Source of the DNA: Thinopyrum elongatum
Taxonomy: Eukaryota > Streptophyta > Magnoliopsida > Poales > Poaceae
Direction: 5' to 3'
Length of the DNA stretch: 64,000 nt
Assembly (NCBI GenBank): GCA_011799875.1
Contig: CM022302.1
Coordinates: forward strand, 378,047,380-378,111,379
Below the pieces are notes generated by a model that saw only the letters and a program-made list of their open reading frames with translations, was not told the origin of the DNA and made no database searches. Every line of letters begins with the position of its first letter. Positions within the stretch are counted from its first letter, which is position 1. Of this stretch, positions 56,146 to 64,000 are shown piece by piece. The position numbers were made by a program, and so were the translations under genes.

Positions 56146-56900
56146 TCAATATTTAGTGCTAAACTTGTGAAAGGCATCGGTATTCATAAAAGATTTAACA
56201 CAATCAAACTGAAGCTTAATACCTGACTCTTTACCTTCGTCGAGTTCCCAATCTTCAGAATTGCATTTAATTCTTTCTAAGAGATCCCACCTAAATTCAA
56301 TAGTCTTCTTCATAAAAGAACCAGTACAAGAAGTATCGAGCATGGGTTGATCATCACGAGAAAGCGGAGCATAAAATTTCTGAATAATAATTTCTCTTGA
56401 GAGCTCATGATTGGGCATGAATATAACATTGACTTAAGCCTCCCCCAAGCTAGAGCGATACTTTCTCCTTCACGAGGCCAAAAATTATATATATATATAA
56501 TTCCGATCACGATGAACTAGATGCATAGGATAAAACTTTTGGTGAAATTCCAATTTCAATCGATTCCAGTTCCATGATCCAATATCATCGCATAGCCTAT
56601 ACCATGTCAATGATTTTTGCCCCAAAGATAAAGGGAAAACTTTCTTCTGAACTTCATCTCCGGGTAAACCTGCAAGCTTAAATAATCCACAAATTTCATC
56701 CACATGTATCAAATGCATATCGGGAAGTAGTGTTCCGTCTCCTGCATAAGGATTAGCTAGCAGTTGCTCTATCATACCTGAAGGAATTTCATAACTAATA
56801 TTTTCAGTAGGTGCAGTAGGTTGAGGGGCAACTCTTTGTGTTTCCGGTCAAGGTGAAGATATCCCAAACAAAACCCTCAAAGGATTGTGTTCCATAGTAA
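56146..56900 (-). pseudogene. gag: gag of Athila element
   Basis: Pieces in different frames: 56485-56775 has M-I-x-x-L-x-x-N-P-Y-A-G and G-D-E-V-Q-K-K-V-F-P-L-S-L-G-x-K-S-L-T-W-Y, the Athila capsid core; 56310-56510 continues with E-G-E-S-I-A-L-A-W-G-R-L-K; 56146-56418 carries a C-terminal segment. A TA-rich expansion near 56485-56500 coincides with one frameshift. The stretch 55966-56145 is too decayed to assign. Confidence 0.82.
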
Positions 56901-56953
56901 CAAGTGACAAAAAAATTAGCACGTAGTATAAATTTTTCCTTACCGATTTCCAC

Positions 56954-56971
56954 TCCCCGGCAACAGCGCCA
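56954..56971 (-). other. Primer binding site of Athila element, tRNA-Asp type
   Basis: TGGCGCTGTTGCCGGGGA on the minus strand, 11 bases from the 5' LTR; identical to 29118-29135. Confidence 0.88.
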
Positions 56972-56982
56972 GAAAAGAGTCT

Positions 56983-58452
56983 TGATGACCCACAAGTATA
57001 GGGGATCAATCGTAGTCCTTTCAATAAGTAAGAGTGTCGAACCCAACGAGGAGTAGAAGGAAATGACAAGCGGTTTTCGTCAAGGTAATTTCTGCAAGCA
57101 CTGAAATTGTCGGTAACAGGTAGTTTGATAGCAAGATAATTTGTAATGAGCAAAATAATGGTAACGGTAAAAAAAAGTGCAGCAAGGTAGCTCAATCCTT
57201 TTTATAGCAAAGGACAGGCCAAAACGGGAATTTCATCTAGTCACTTTCATCATGTTGGTTTGATTCGCGTTCGCTACTTTGATAATTTGATATGTGGGTG
57301 GACCAGTGCTTGGGTGTTGTTCTTACTTGAACAAGCCTCCCACTTATGATTAAACCCCTCACAAGCATCCGCAACTACGAAAGAAGAATTAAGATTACAA
57401 TCTAACCATAGCATTAAACATATGGATCTAAATCAGTCCCTTACGGAACAGCGCATAAACTAGAGTTTAAGCTTCTGTTACTCTAGCAATCCATCATCTA
57501 ATAACTACTCCACAATGCATTACCTTAGGCCCAAAGATGGTGAAGTGTCATGTAGTCGACGTTCACATAACACCACTAAGGGAATCACAACATACATATC
57601 ATCAAAATATCAAATTCACACGATTACTTGCAACATGACTTCTCCCGTGGACTCAAGAACAAAGGTAACTACTCACAAATAATATTCATGCTCAAGATCA
57701 GAGGGATATTAAATAGCATAATGGATCTGAACATATAATCTTCCACCAAATAAACCATCTAGCATCAACTACAAGATGTAATCAACACTACTAGTCACCC
57801 ACAGGTACCAATCTGAGGTTTCGGTACAAAGATTGAACACAAGAGATGAACTAGGGTTTGAGAGGAGATGGTGCTATTGAAGATGTTGATGAAGATTAGC
57901 CTCCCAAAGATGAGAGGGTTGTTGGTGATGACGATGGCTTCGATTTCCCCCTCCGGGAGGGAAGTCCCCCCGCGGAATCGCTCCACCGGAGGGCAAAAGT
58001 GTTCCTGCCCAAGTTCCGCCTCGAGACGGCGGCGCTCCGTCCCAAAAGTTCTCTCTTTATTTTTTCTAGGTCAAAAGACCTTATATACCAGAAGATGGGC
58101 ACCGGAGGTGGCCAGGGTGCCCACTACCCACCAGGGCGCGCCTGGAGGGGCTGGCATGTCCTGGTGTCTTGTGGCCACCTGGCAGCCCCCCTCTGGCAGT
58201 TCTTTCTCCAATATTTATTATATATTCCAAAATAATTCTCCGGAAAATTTTAGCTCGTTTGGAGATGTGCAGAATAGGTATCTCTAACATAGCTTTTTCA
58301 GGTCCATTATTTTAGCTGCCGATATTCTCCCTCTTTGTGTAAACCTTGCATATTATGAGAGAAAGGGCATTAGAATTACTCCACAAAGTGTTATTATGCA
58401 TAAGAACATTATAAATAACAATAGGAAAACATGATGCAAAATGGACGTATCA
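56983..58452 (-). repeat. 5' LTR of Athila element
   Basis: 1470 bases, colinear with 48353-49843 and missing a few short segments present there (for example near 57225). Palindrome at 58130-58166, TATA box at 58081-58087. Confidence 0.92.
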
Positions 58453-59539
58453 CTTGCGCGCCAGTTTCTTGTGGCACCGAGCAAAAAAATTCTGCCACCG
58501 CGGAAATATCTATCTCCCCCGCCCCCCGCCCCACCAAAAGCCACATTTCCACTGTTCCTCCTTGCTTTCCAAGTTCAAACCTTCACTGCTGCTTACTGGC
58601 GGCGCCGCCTCCTCGCCGGCGACCATTCTTCTTGTAGCGCCACCTCCTTGCCGGCGACCCTTCTTCTTGCTGCGCGGCCTCGTCGATATGGTCATGTAAT
58701 CCACACCCCGCCCACACCATCCTCGTCCTTCCCCATCCCACATGCCCCGACCGACAGCACGACACCTTCCGCCGAAATCACTCCCCCGTCCTCCAATTAA
58801 GCGCTGCCCACAGCCATTTTGCACGCAGTATAGCGTGGAGCTCAGTAGCATCTGCCAGCGAAGAAGCAAATCGCGGCCGCATGCGCGGATGAGGTCGCGA
58901 TGGCTGCCATGTGTGCCGAACGCCAGATCTTGGAGGAGCACCTCGTCTTCGAGGCCACCGTCGACACCGCCACGCGGTTGTCTACTTTAAAATACAATTT
59001 GTGCTGTTTTCTCGAGGCCATCGCCAGTGCATTCTAGTGATTTGTCCTCTGTAATGTTAATATGCAATCTGATATTTTGAAATGTAATGTTCAGTTAACA
59101 GTTTGGTCCAACAATTGCTACATTTCGTAGTAGTTCTCAAGCATTCTTGGTTTCGTTAACTATCTTATCTTCTAGTATATGTTCTATGCTGAATGTCGTG
59201 CTCAGTTAACTATTTTGTTTCATTTGTTCTGATGTCCAGTTAACTATTTGGTTCAATTCTGCAATTTGATTTTCATTTGTTGTGGGTACAATTTTGTATT
59301 GTTATGCATGTGAGAAATAAATCGAATTTGGCTGTACTCAATACACGAGAAACATATATAATTGCTCTATTTCCAAGTTGTTTAGCATGCTTGGTTAGGT
59401 TAACTGGCTTTTCCATGCGTCTCGAGTTAATCTGTTGCATCTGCAATTTGTTTATTTTTCATTAACATATTCTACTAATAGTATGGCAACTCTCAGTTAA
59501 CCTGATCAAGATCTTCCTTATATGTGTTGCGGGGAAACA
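58453..59539 (+). other. GC-rich region then AT-rich stretch upstream of B3-like gene
   Basis: 58453-58990 is GC-rich with pyrimidine-rich phrases and two copies of a CTCCTTGCCGGCGACC-type phrase, like a plant promoter or 5' leader. A 45-codon open frame, 58900-59037, starts MAAMCAERQILEEH and could be a first exon, but this is unsupported. The rest to 59539 is AT-rich and unassigned. Confidence 0.4.
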
Positions 59540-60167
59540 ATGGGAGGCACTGCGGTTTACCATCGAGGTTTGCTCATGCATGGTCCTTGCTAATAGCACG
59601 TTATTGTGCAGTTGTAGGAATCATTCTAATATTTAGGTTTCTTACAATTTGGTCTTGCACACGTAGGTCCTGCTGTCAGAGGCTTAGACCCACTGTTCGA
59701 CCCATTTTGCATATGGGGAAATGAGATGTCCATGAATATCAGTCAAGTCAAGAAACTCAGAAAGATTGTTAGGATAAAGAAACTTGCGACGAATAACAAC
59801 ACAATGAAGAAGATATCAGTCAACTATAGGATGGTACTAACTCTTTTACCTTGTTTTTTCCCCTTGTGCCATTTCAAAATTTATAACAGCGATTTATGCA
59901 TATCTTTGTTTTCAGTAGTTTCCAAAGCAGTTCATTGATGACTACCTCTCAAACCTCCTGCATGGTCAAGAGGTGAGGAAGGCATTCATTCAACACCCAC
60001 GGTACAATATTGAAGTCTTCCTCAAGAGGATGAAGGTTGGGCGGGCAATTATCCATAGCCACTGGCCTAAAGTTGCAAGGACATTCAACATCACTGAAGT
60101 CTCAATATTCGCCTTCCGCTTCTGCAGTTTCCTAGATGAGATTCATCTGTCTATTTACCATGTATGA
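59540..60167 (+). CDS. B3-domain-like gene, three exons (CACTA-associated candidate)
   Basis: Model: exons 59540-59567, 59667-59833 and 59919-60167; both introns are GT...AG and the phases agree, giving 147 residues and a TGA at 60165. Exon 2 ends in N-Y-R-M and exon 3 begins F-P-K-Q-F-I-D-D-Y-L, the start of a B3-like barrel. Then come R-A-I-I-H-S-H-W-P-K-V-A-R and F-A-F-R-F-x-S-F-L-D-E-I-H-L-S-I, matching the B3 pattern of Trp helix and closing strands. B3 domains bind DNA in plant transcription factors such as REM proteins. N-terminal basic stretch K-K-L-R-K-I-V-R-I-K-K may be a nuclear signal. The frame is unbroken, unlike every retroelement here. The start codon is uncertain. It lies inside the CACTA candidate; a captured host gene is the alternative. 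Confidence 0.6.
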
Positions 60168-60632
60168 TGGTACTTTCCAAAGGTTTTTGACATTGCATGT
60201 GGAACTTGGTGCTGTTGTGTAATGGCATAGCTAGCTATATCTGTATATGGTGTAACTGAGTGCTGAAGCTATGTGATGTAATTCGATTATGAAATCCTGG
60301 ATGACGTTATACGGATATGAAATATATGGTGTGTTTTATAAGAAATGTCAATTTGATTACTACATAGATTATCAATAATAGGCCAATTACCCTGCTTCTT
60401 GGGGTTTTCTATTGCAGACAGTTTCTCTGACAACACCATGGGCGATGAACTCAAACAACCCACACGGTTTCTAGAAAGTAGGCGTGTTGGATCAATTAAG
60501 AATAACACACGGTTTCCGCCAGAGAACTATTTGTGTTAGGCCACCTTGCACAAACGTTTCCACATAAAAAATTGTGTGTGATATACATACGAACAGAAAC
60601 ATTTTTCTGGGATTCACTGTGTGGGATGTACA
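60168..60632. repeat. Downstream region and probable right subterminal repeats of CACTA candidate
   Basis: 60168-60440 looks like a 3' untranslated region. From about 60450 the sequence shows CACACGGTTTCTAGAAAG, ACACGGTTTCCGCCAGAGAACT, GTGTGTGATATACATACGAACAGAAAC and GTGTGGGATGTACA phrases resembling the left subterminal repeats. The series is cut by the LTR at 60633 (presumed target GTACA, 60628-60632). Confidence 0.5.
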
Positions 60633-61596
60633 TGATAACCCACAAGTATACGGGATCGCAACAGTTTTCGAGGGTAGAGTATTCAACCCAAATTTATAGA
60701 TTCGACACAAGGGGAGCCAGAGAATATTTGCAAGTATTAGCAGCTGAGTTGTCAATTCAACCACATCTGGAGATTAATTATCTGCAGCAATATGATCAGT
60801 AGCACAGTAGTATGATAATTTTGATGGTAGCAGTAACGGTAAAAGTAACTGTAACAGTGATAGCAATGGTTTTATAGCAGTTGTGATAGTAGAAATAGCA
60901 ATAGTAACTTAGCAAGAACAGTATGTGAAAAACTCATAGGCATTGGATCGGTGAATTCATTGGATGACATTCATCATATAACAGTCATAACCTAGGGCGA
61001 TACAAAACTAGCTCAATTACATGATGAATCTCATCCAACTCCCTCACCGACCAGCGAGCCTACGAAGGAATTACTCACTCCCGGTGGGGAGCATCATGGA
61101 ATTGGCGATGGAGAAGGGTTGGTGATGACGAAGATCGAAGATCCCCCTCTCCGGAGCCCCAAACGGACTCCAGATCTGGCCTCCCGATGAAGAACAGGAG
61201 GTGGCGGCGGCTCCATCTCGTGAAACACGATAATTCTTTCTCCCTGATTTTTTCTCCGGAAATAGGAATTTATAGCGTCGGAGATAGGGTCAGCGGGGCC
61301 ACCAGGTGGGCACAACCCACTGGGCGTGCCAGGAAGGGGGCGCGCCCTGGTGGGTTGTGCTCAACCAGGGGCCCCCTCTGGTCGTTCTTGGCTCCAATAT
61401 TTTTCTTTTATTCCATAAAAAATCTCCAAAATGTTTCGTTCCATTCCGAGAACTTTTATTTTTGCACAAAAACAACACCATGGTAGTTCTGCTGAAAACA
61501 ACGTCAGTCCGGGTTAGTCCCATTCAAATCATGCAAATTAGAGTCCAAAACAAGAGGAAAAGCGTTAAGAAAAGTAGATACGACGGAGACGTATCA
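60633..61596 (-). repeat. 3' LTR of second Athila-like element
   Basis: The TATA box is at 61268-61274 (TATAAAT, minus). The palindrome 61310-61330 / 61339-61360 lies upstream of it, again with the CCACCAGGGCGCGCC core. Confidence 0.85.
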
Positions 61597-63173
61597 ACTC
61601 CCCCAAGCTTAAACCTTTGCTTGTCCTCAAGCAATTCAATTGATAAACTGAAAGTGAAAAAGAAAAACTTTTACGAACTCTTTTGCTCTTGTTTACATAA
61701 ATAAGCTTAAGTAGCACCCAGGTTTCCCCCTCCACCAACAAACACACTCCACGGCTAGCCGAATCCATGGGTATCGTCCATACCAACATAATTCCTGGGG
61801 GAGTTTTGTTTAATTATTTGTAGTTTTGAATTCGGGACTGGGAATCCCTATTACCGCCCCTCTCGTGCCAGGACGAGTGAATAAACACTCATCATGAGAA
61901 TAACCCGCTTAGCATGGAAGATATTGACTACCTCCTGTCACTCTATGAACAAACCAGGCACACAAAAACGGCAGTTTATTTAAAGTTTTTAGAGGTGGCA
62001 CATGCAAATTTACTTAGAACGGCAGGGTAATACCGCATACAGGTAGGTATGGTGGACTCATCTAGAATAACTTGGGTTTTAGGATTTTGATGCACAAGCA
62101 TTTTTCCGCTTAGTATAGGCGAAGGCTAGCAAATAGGTCGAGAAGCGGCCAGCTAGAGAGCGAAAACGATCATGAACATGCATTATGCATAAGTAACATT
62201 GGACACTAGCATGAGTAGGATATGAACACCATGAACATAAATATCATAGAGGCTATGTTGGTTTTGATTCAACTACATGCATGAACATGTGCCAAGTCAA
62301 GCCACTCGAACATTCAGAGGAGGATACCATATCATCATACTACATCACAATCATTTTAACGCAATGTTGACATCCAAGATAAATCATTATTCACTCCTAG
62401 CTACTTAAGCATGGCATGAGAAACTATAATCTCTAATTGTCATTGCAAACATGTTTGATCATAATAGGCCGAATCATGGATACTAGGTTAAACATATTTA
62501 TAAAAACAGAACAAGTTGAGTTCATACCCGTTTCTCTCTGCCACAGCCAGTTCACCAAATATCGTCATTATTGCTTTTCACTTGCACGACCGAATGTTAT
62601 GAAAATAATAATAGTGCAAGAGTGTCGTGGACTAAGCTGGAATCTGCAAACATTTTATTCAAGGGAAGAAGACAAAGCAATTTGAGCTCTTTGTTAGATC
62701 AACAATAATGCATATGAGAGCCACTCAACATTTTCATCGTGGTCTTCTCCTCGGTATGACTCAGTAAGAAGAAAAGAATTTCAAAGAAACACACTGAAAT
62801 ATTTTTGGAGTTTTTAGTTTTTCTAGAAGAAATGCAAATTAAAGAAAAAGGAAAAAACAAAAACAAGAAAAACTATTTACACGAGAAAGCTCCCAACAAG
62901 CAAAAGAAGAACAAGGAAATCTTTTTGGGTTTTCTTTTTAAATATTACAACTAACTAAGCTAGAAGGAAAAAACGAAAAGAAGCAAGAAATATTTTTGGG
63001 TTTTCTCAAAGTTTTTCAAACATACAAGAAGAAAGCAAGAAAATAAATCTAGCATGTATAATACAATGAAAAAGTGTGGACACCGACAACTGAAATGAAA
63101 TGTGTGAACATGAATATAATATTGGTGGAAATATGTACTCCCCCAAGCTTAGGCTTTTGGCCTAGCTTGGTAA
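61597..63173 (-). other. 3' noncoding region of second Athila-like element
   Basis: Polypurine tract at the left edge. AT-rich and A-rich stretches (62760-63060), no supported coding. A hairpin with arms 63143-63154 and 63160-63170 (CCAAGCTTAGGC / GCCTAGCTTGG) lies directly after the stop of the ORF at 63174. Confidence 0.65.
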
Positions 63174-64000
63174 TCACCACTCGTAGTAGCCATCCGGTCC
63201 CACGTGGAAGTGCTGGGGAGTGGGCACCCGAGCGTCCCACTCCTGAGGCTCCTCCTCTGCTGCTGCCTGGGCATTCCGGTAGGAGATAATGTCATCTGGC
63301 ATAATCCTGTATCCGCCCCTGGCAATAGAATCAAACAAAGCAAGGGCAGACAACGGAATAATATCATGGGTGTTCTCACTGAAAACCAGGTTGTAGGGAA
63401 TATCAATAGTAATGTTCTCGCCATCAATACACTGATGAGCTGCCATAGCCTGACGATCCAAGTAAACCTTGGGCAAGCGATAATCATGCTGGAAAATCTG
63501 AATGTTAAAGTGACTCGCTAAACGAGTGGCATAGATACCGCCATGAATTTTACCCTTGGTCCTATTAAGGTGCAAGCGACGTGCAATGATAGCCCCTAGG
63601 CTATAAGTGTTATTGCCATATAGTGCACAGCGTAAGACAGCGAAATCGGGGGAACTAAGTGCACCAGCCTTCTCTCTAGCAAGTAAACACTTAGCAATGA
63701 ACAGAGAAAAATAATGCACAAAAGGAAACTGAAAGCTAGTGGCGGTGACACTCGATACCCCTCTCCCATCTCCCACTGTCAAAAGACGATAAAAGTCCTC
63801 GAACTCTGCAGGCCTAGGCTCTCTTATTTCCCCATCAGAAGGGATCAAGCATACATCGCAAAACTCAATAAGAGGCATCTGACGGGTTTCAGCATATAAA
63901 TTAAACTGCACCTCAAAGGGGTTATTCCTACTCAGAAAATGGAAATTTTGCACAAAGGAATTTGTAAGGAGATGGTATTGTTCACACTCAGCTACGATGA
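63174..64000 (-). CDS. ATHILA ORF-1-like protein, C-terminal part (5' end outside window)
   Basis: Open on the minus strand from the window edge to the stop at 63174, at least 275 codons; no start is needed inside the window. Motifs match the plant ATHILA ORF-1 family: a V-Q-N-F-x-F segment, M-P-L-I-E-F-C-D-V-C-L-I-P, Y-F-S-L-F-I-A-K-C-L-L-A-R, L-S-S-P-D-F-A-V-L-R-C-A-L-Y-G, S-L-G-A-I-I-A-R-R-L and I-H-G-G-I-Y-A-T-R-L-A. The C-terminus is Pro/Glu/Trp-rich. Function is unknown. It lacks any gag zinc knuckle or pol motif. No stop or frameshift is seen in 827 bases, so this is the best preserved retroelement ORF in the window. Confidence 0.78.
   Translation of the reverse strand, partial: IVAECEQYHLLTNSFVQNFHFLSRNNPFEVQFNLYAETRQMPLIEFCDVCLIPSDGEIREPRPAEFEDFYRLLTVGDGRGVSSVTATSFQFPFVHYFSLFIAKCLLAREKAGALSSPDFAVLRCALYGNNTYSLGAIIARRLHLNRTKGKIHGGIYATRLASHFNIQIFQHDYRLPKVYLDRQAMAAHQCIDGENITIDIPYNLVFSENTHDIIPLSALALFDSIARGGYRIMPDDIISYRNAQAAAEEEPQEWDARVPTPQHFHVGPDGYYEW

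Larger units (their letters stand above)
48353..58452 (-). mobile_element. Athila-group Gypsy element, complete but degenerate
   Basis: LTRs 48353-49843 (1491 bases) and 56983-58452 (1470 bases), TGATGACCC...GTATCA on the plus strand. The flanks are CTTGT (48348-48352) and CTTGC (58453-58457), a TSD with one mismatch. The primer site is tRNA-Asp type (56954-56971) and the polypurine tract AAGCTTGGGGGAGT is at 49844-49857, both for minus-strand orientation. Gag, protease-RT, RNase H and integrase are present but frame-broken. A long 3' region carries a short ORF preceded by its own promoter-like module. Confidence 0.9.
32180..64000. mobile_element. Candidate CACTA DNA transposon, left end and body (right end outside)
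   Basis: CACTAC begins at 32180 in Sabrina-like DNA (presumed 3-base target TGA, 32177-32179). It is followed at once by alternating subterminal repeats (32210-32706) of the kind seen in Triticeae CACTA elements. Interrupted by three retroelements, the presumed body resumes at 46049-48352 (ORF tail, 500-base tandem repeats) and 58453-60632 (B3-like gene, right subterminal repeats from about 60450). The right terminus would lie beyond the Athila-like element at 60633. No transposase was seen; it may have been lost at the chromovirus junction. Continuity across the insertions is inferred. Confidence 0.5.
60633..64000 (-). mobile_element. Second Athila-like element, 3' LTR and 3' internal region (runs off window)
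   Basis: A 964-base LTR, TGATAACCC...GTATCA on the plus strand (60633-61596), then the polypurine tract AAGCTTGGGGGAGT (rc at 61597-61610) and internal sequence to the window edge. Minus-strand orientation. The 61690-62110 block shares landmarks with the Sabrina-like 3' region. The LTR family differs from the 48-58 kb element. Confidence 0.85.

Noticed and set aside
58441..58941. Overlapping open frames on both strands in the GC-rich stretch before the B3-like gene
   Set aside because: Low-complexity Pro/Ser/Arg composition in several frames at once; better read as promoter or leader sequence.
60450..60632. Right terminus of the CACTA element inside the window
   Set aside because: No inverted CACTAC (GTAGTG) end was found before the LTR at 60633; only subterminal-like phrases are present.

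Overview
The window is intergenic, transposon-packed DNA from a large grass genome, most likely Triticeae (wheat, Aegilops, barley or rye). The evidence is a Copia LTR plus leader of the Angela/BARE1 type, several LTRs of the Sabrina/Athila type beginning TGATACGTCTCC, a CACTA-like element with subterminal repeats, and nested insertions with target-site duplications (TSDs). Species cannot be decided. No intact host gene was found; the best gene-like unit is a small three-exon B3-domain model at 59540-60167.

Layout. (1) 1-17068 is a minus-strand Sabrina-like LTR split by a 16.3-kb Tat-clade Gypsy element (567-16821, TSD CACCT). That element has gag, protease, RT, two RNase H regions and integrase on the plus strand and a decayed antisense gene downstream. 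Inside it sit a solo Sabrina-like LTR (5267-6866, TSD ATCAC) and a possible DNA element between TA arrays (9352-10574). (2) 17069-17283 is a short stretch not assigned to any repeat. (3) 17284-27541 is the 5' LTR and leader of an Angela/BARE1-like Copia element, split by a non-autonomous Tat-like element (17451-25420, TSD ACTAG) that keeps gag and an RNase H relic. (4) 27542-32179 is a pol-less Sabrina-like element: 5' LTR, tRNA-Asp-type PBS, gag relic and 3' noncoding region. (5) From 32180 to beyond the window is a candidate CACTA element. It is interrupted by a chromovirus (Tekay/Del-like) with 4.2-kb LTRs (32707-46048), an Athila element (48353-58452) and the 3' end of another Athila-like element (60633-64000).

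All the retroelements look dead: gag-pol regions carry stops, frameshifts and deletions. In the chromovirus, six of seven in-frame stops can be read as CGA to TGA or CAG to TAG, the change expected from deamination of methylated cytosine. The most interesting signals are: a palindrome with a CACCAGGGCGCGCC-type core just upstream of the TATA box in every Athila-group LTR seen; a second copy of that palindrome/TATA module inside the 48-58 kb Athila element, just ahead of its 3' ORF; the B3-like gene inside the CACTA candidate; and a partial internal repeat outside the chromovirus LTR, pointing to a tandem or recombinant structure.
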